DNA from: Planctomycetota bacterium
Lineage (GTDB): Bacteria > Planctomycetota > UBA1135 > UBA2386
Assembly: GCA_947444055.1 (NCBI GenBank)
Contig: CANEYR010000017.1
Coordinates: forward strand, 1-58,608
Reading direction: 5' to 3'
Length of the DNA stretch: 58,608 nucleotides
Shown: in pieces, positions 57,832-58,608 of the stretch
How positions within the stretch are numbered: the first letter of the stretch is position 1
Layout: each line of letters begins with the position of its first letter
Program-made: the position numbers and the translations under genes
The notes under the pieces: generated by a model
The model's input: only the letters and a program-made list of their open reading frames with translations
Told to the model about the DNA's origin: nothing
Databases searched by the model: none

Positions 57832-58608
57832 ATGATGCCATCGCACAAGCGGGCGCTGCTCTATGGCGGCGCCGCCCTCTCACTCGTTGCCCTGGGGTTC
57901 GCCGTGGCCAATGGCCATTGCCAAGCCGACGCGCTGACGTTGCTCAGCAGTGCCGACGTGCAGCTGCGGCTCGCGCACGGCATGCCCGCGAAAGACCGGC
58001 ACGGGGCGCCACTGACCGCGCGCGCCGAGATGATCAAGCAATCCGTGGCGCAACTGGCTCTGGTCGAACGCGAGCTGCCAGGCCTAGCGGTGACCGCCGA
58101 GTTCATGGGCTTTGCGCACATGCTGCAGGGCCAGTTCGGTGAAGCCGCGGCGGCCTACGGCAAAGCACGGCAATGCACGGACTGTGGCGAGGAGCAGCGC
58201 GACGTCTTGGCCTTCAACCAAGCCCGCATGCTGGCGCAGGCTGGCCAACGCGACGAGGCCCTCGTGGTCTTCGCGCAGAACAAGACGGCGTTGGACGCAC
58301 GCTACGGCCCACAGCGCTTGCTCGAAGAAGCCACGATCTTGCGCGAACTCGGCAGGCCGAGCGAAGCCACCGCCCGCCTCGACCAGGTGTTGCAGAATCC
58401 GACGGTGTCGCCGATGGCATCGCTGCAAGCGGGTCTCGAGCTCGCGCAACTAGGGCATTTGGAGCGCGCCGCTAGCGCCTTCGCCAGCGCCGCCGAGCAT
58501 GTGCCGATCGCGGATTACCACCTTGCACGACTCAAGTTGCAGCAAGGTCATGTCGATACTTGCCTCGGTCTGCTGGGACGTGTTGCCAAGGTGCTACCGA
58601 CCGAGGTG
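57832..58608 (+). CDS. TPR-like protein, 3' end outside window
   Basis: The frame starts with ATGATG (57832/57835), 18 bases after pilC, and is still open at the right edge (259 codons seen). An N-terminal hydrophobic anchor or signal (ALLYGGAALSLVALGFAVA) is followed by helical repeats of TPR character: FMGFAHMLQGQFGEAAAAYG, FNQARMLAQAGQRDEALVVF, EEATILRELGRPSEATARLD and AGLELAQLGHLERAASAFAS. A CxxC (ARQCTDCGEE) interrupts the second repeat. TPR lipoproteins such as PilF/PilW assist secretin assembly in type IV pili, which would fit the context, but there is no clear lipobox. Function inferred from neighbours only. Confidence 0.75.
   Translation, partial: MMPSHKRALLYGGAALSLVALGFAVANGHCQADALTLLSSADVQLRLAHGMPAKDRHGAPLTARAEMIKQSVAQLALVERELPGLAVTAEFMGFAHMLQGQFGEAAAAYGKARQCTDCGEEQRDVLAFNQARMLAQAGQRDEALVVFAQNKTALDARYGPQRLLEEATILRELGRPSEATARLDQVLQNPTVSPMASLQAGLELAQLGHLERAASAFASAAEHVPIADYHLARLKLQQGHVDTCLGLLGRVAKVLPTEV

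Overview
The window is a GC-rich bacterial chromosome segment and most likely comes from a planctomycete (Planctomycetota). The main evidence is EF-Tu. Its switch I reads [15 protein letters not shown] instead of the usual APEEKARGITI, and from memory that matches EF-Tu of planctomycetes such as Rhodopirellula. The many lipoproteins, the Mla transporter and the type IV pilus genes indicate a diderm envelope. No database search was possible, so the lineage is an inference.

Layout. (1) 1-15357 is mixed housekeeping and envelope genes: a tandem peptidase-S51 protein cut by the left edge, small genes (DCC, SRPBCC, GIY-YIG), a sugar O-methyltransferase, a minus-strand Mla lipid-transport operon (repeat lipoprotein, mlaE, mlaF, mlaD), trpS, two small lipoproteins, a WaaP-like kinase, an HU-like protein, a PLP trans-sulfuration enzyme, a MutS2-like ATPase without Smr domain, and a receiver protein. 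(2) 15401-30415 is the information-processing core: tRNA-Thr(TGT), Tyr, Gly, Thr(GGT), tuf, tRNA-Trp, secE, nusG, rplK, rplA, rplJ, rplL, rpoB, rpoC, rpsL, rpsG. The first part has the same order as the Escherichia coli thrU-tyrU-glyT-thrT-tufB operon. (3) 30557-35134 holds a GspC-like PDZ membrane protein, coaX, a shortened MnmE-like GTPase, and pyrB with a C-terminal Cys4 domain resembling the zinc domain of PyrI. (4) 35619-49346 encodes four large lipoproteins in an alternating A-B-A-B array (A1/A2 paralogues, B1/B2 paralogues). (5) 49539 to the right edge is a type IV pilus assembly region: prepilin peptidase, OmpA-like lipoprotein, EF-G-like GTPase, pilT, pilB, pilC, and a TPR protein cut by the right edge.

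Functionally, block 2 is the translation and transcription core. The other blocks are dominated by envelope biology: lipid transport, surface lipoproteins, and pilus or secretion parts. The best candidates for undescribed biology are the A-B-A-B lipoprotein array, the aromatic/proline (LWPFF) repeat lipoprotein translationally coupled to mlaE, the ATCase-zinc-domain fusion, the reduced MnmE, the unusual GTPase motifs in EF-Tu and the EF-G-like protein, and two overlapping alternative hairpins in front of pilT. I saw no CRISPR array, insertion sequence, prophage, rRNA gene or replication origin.
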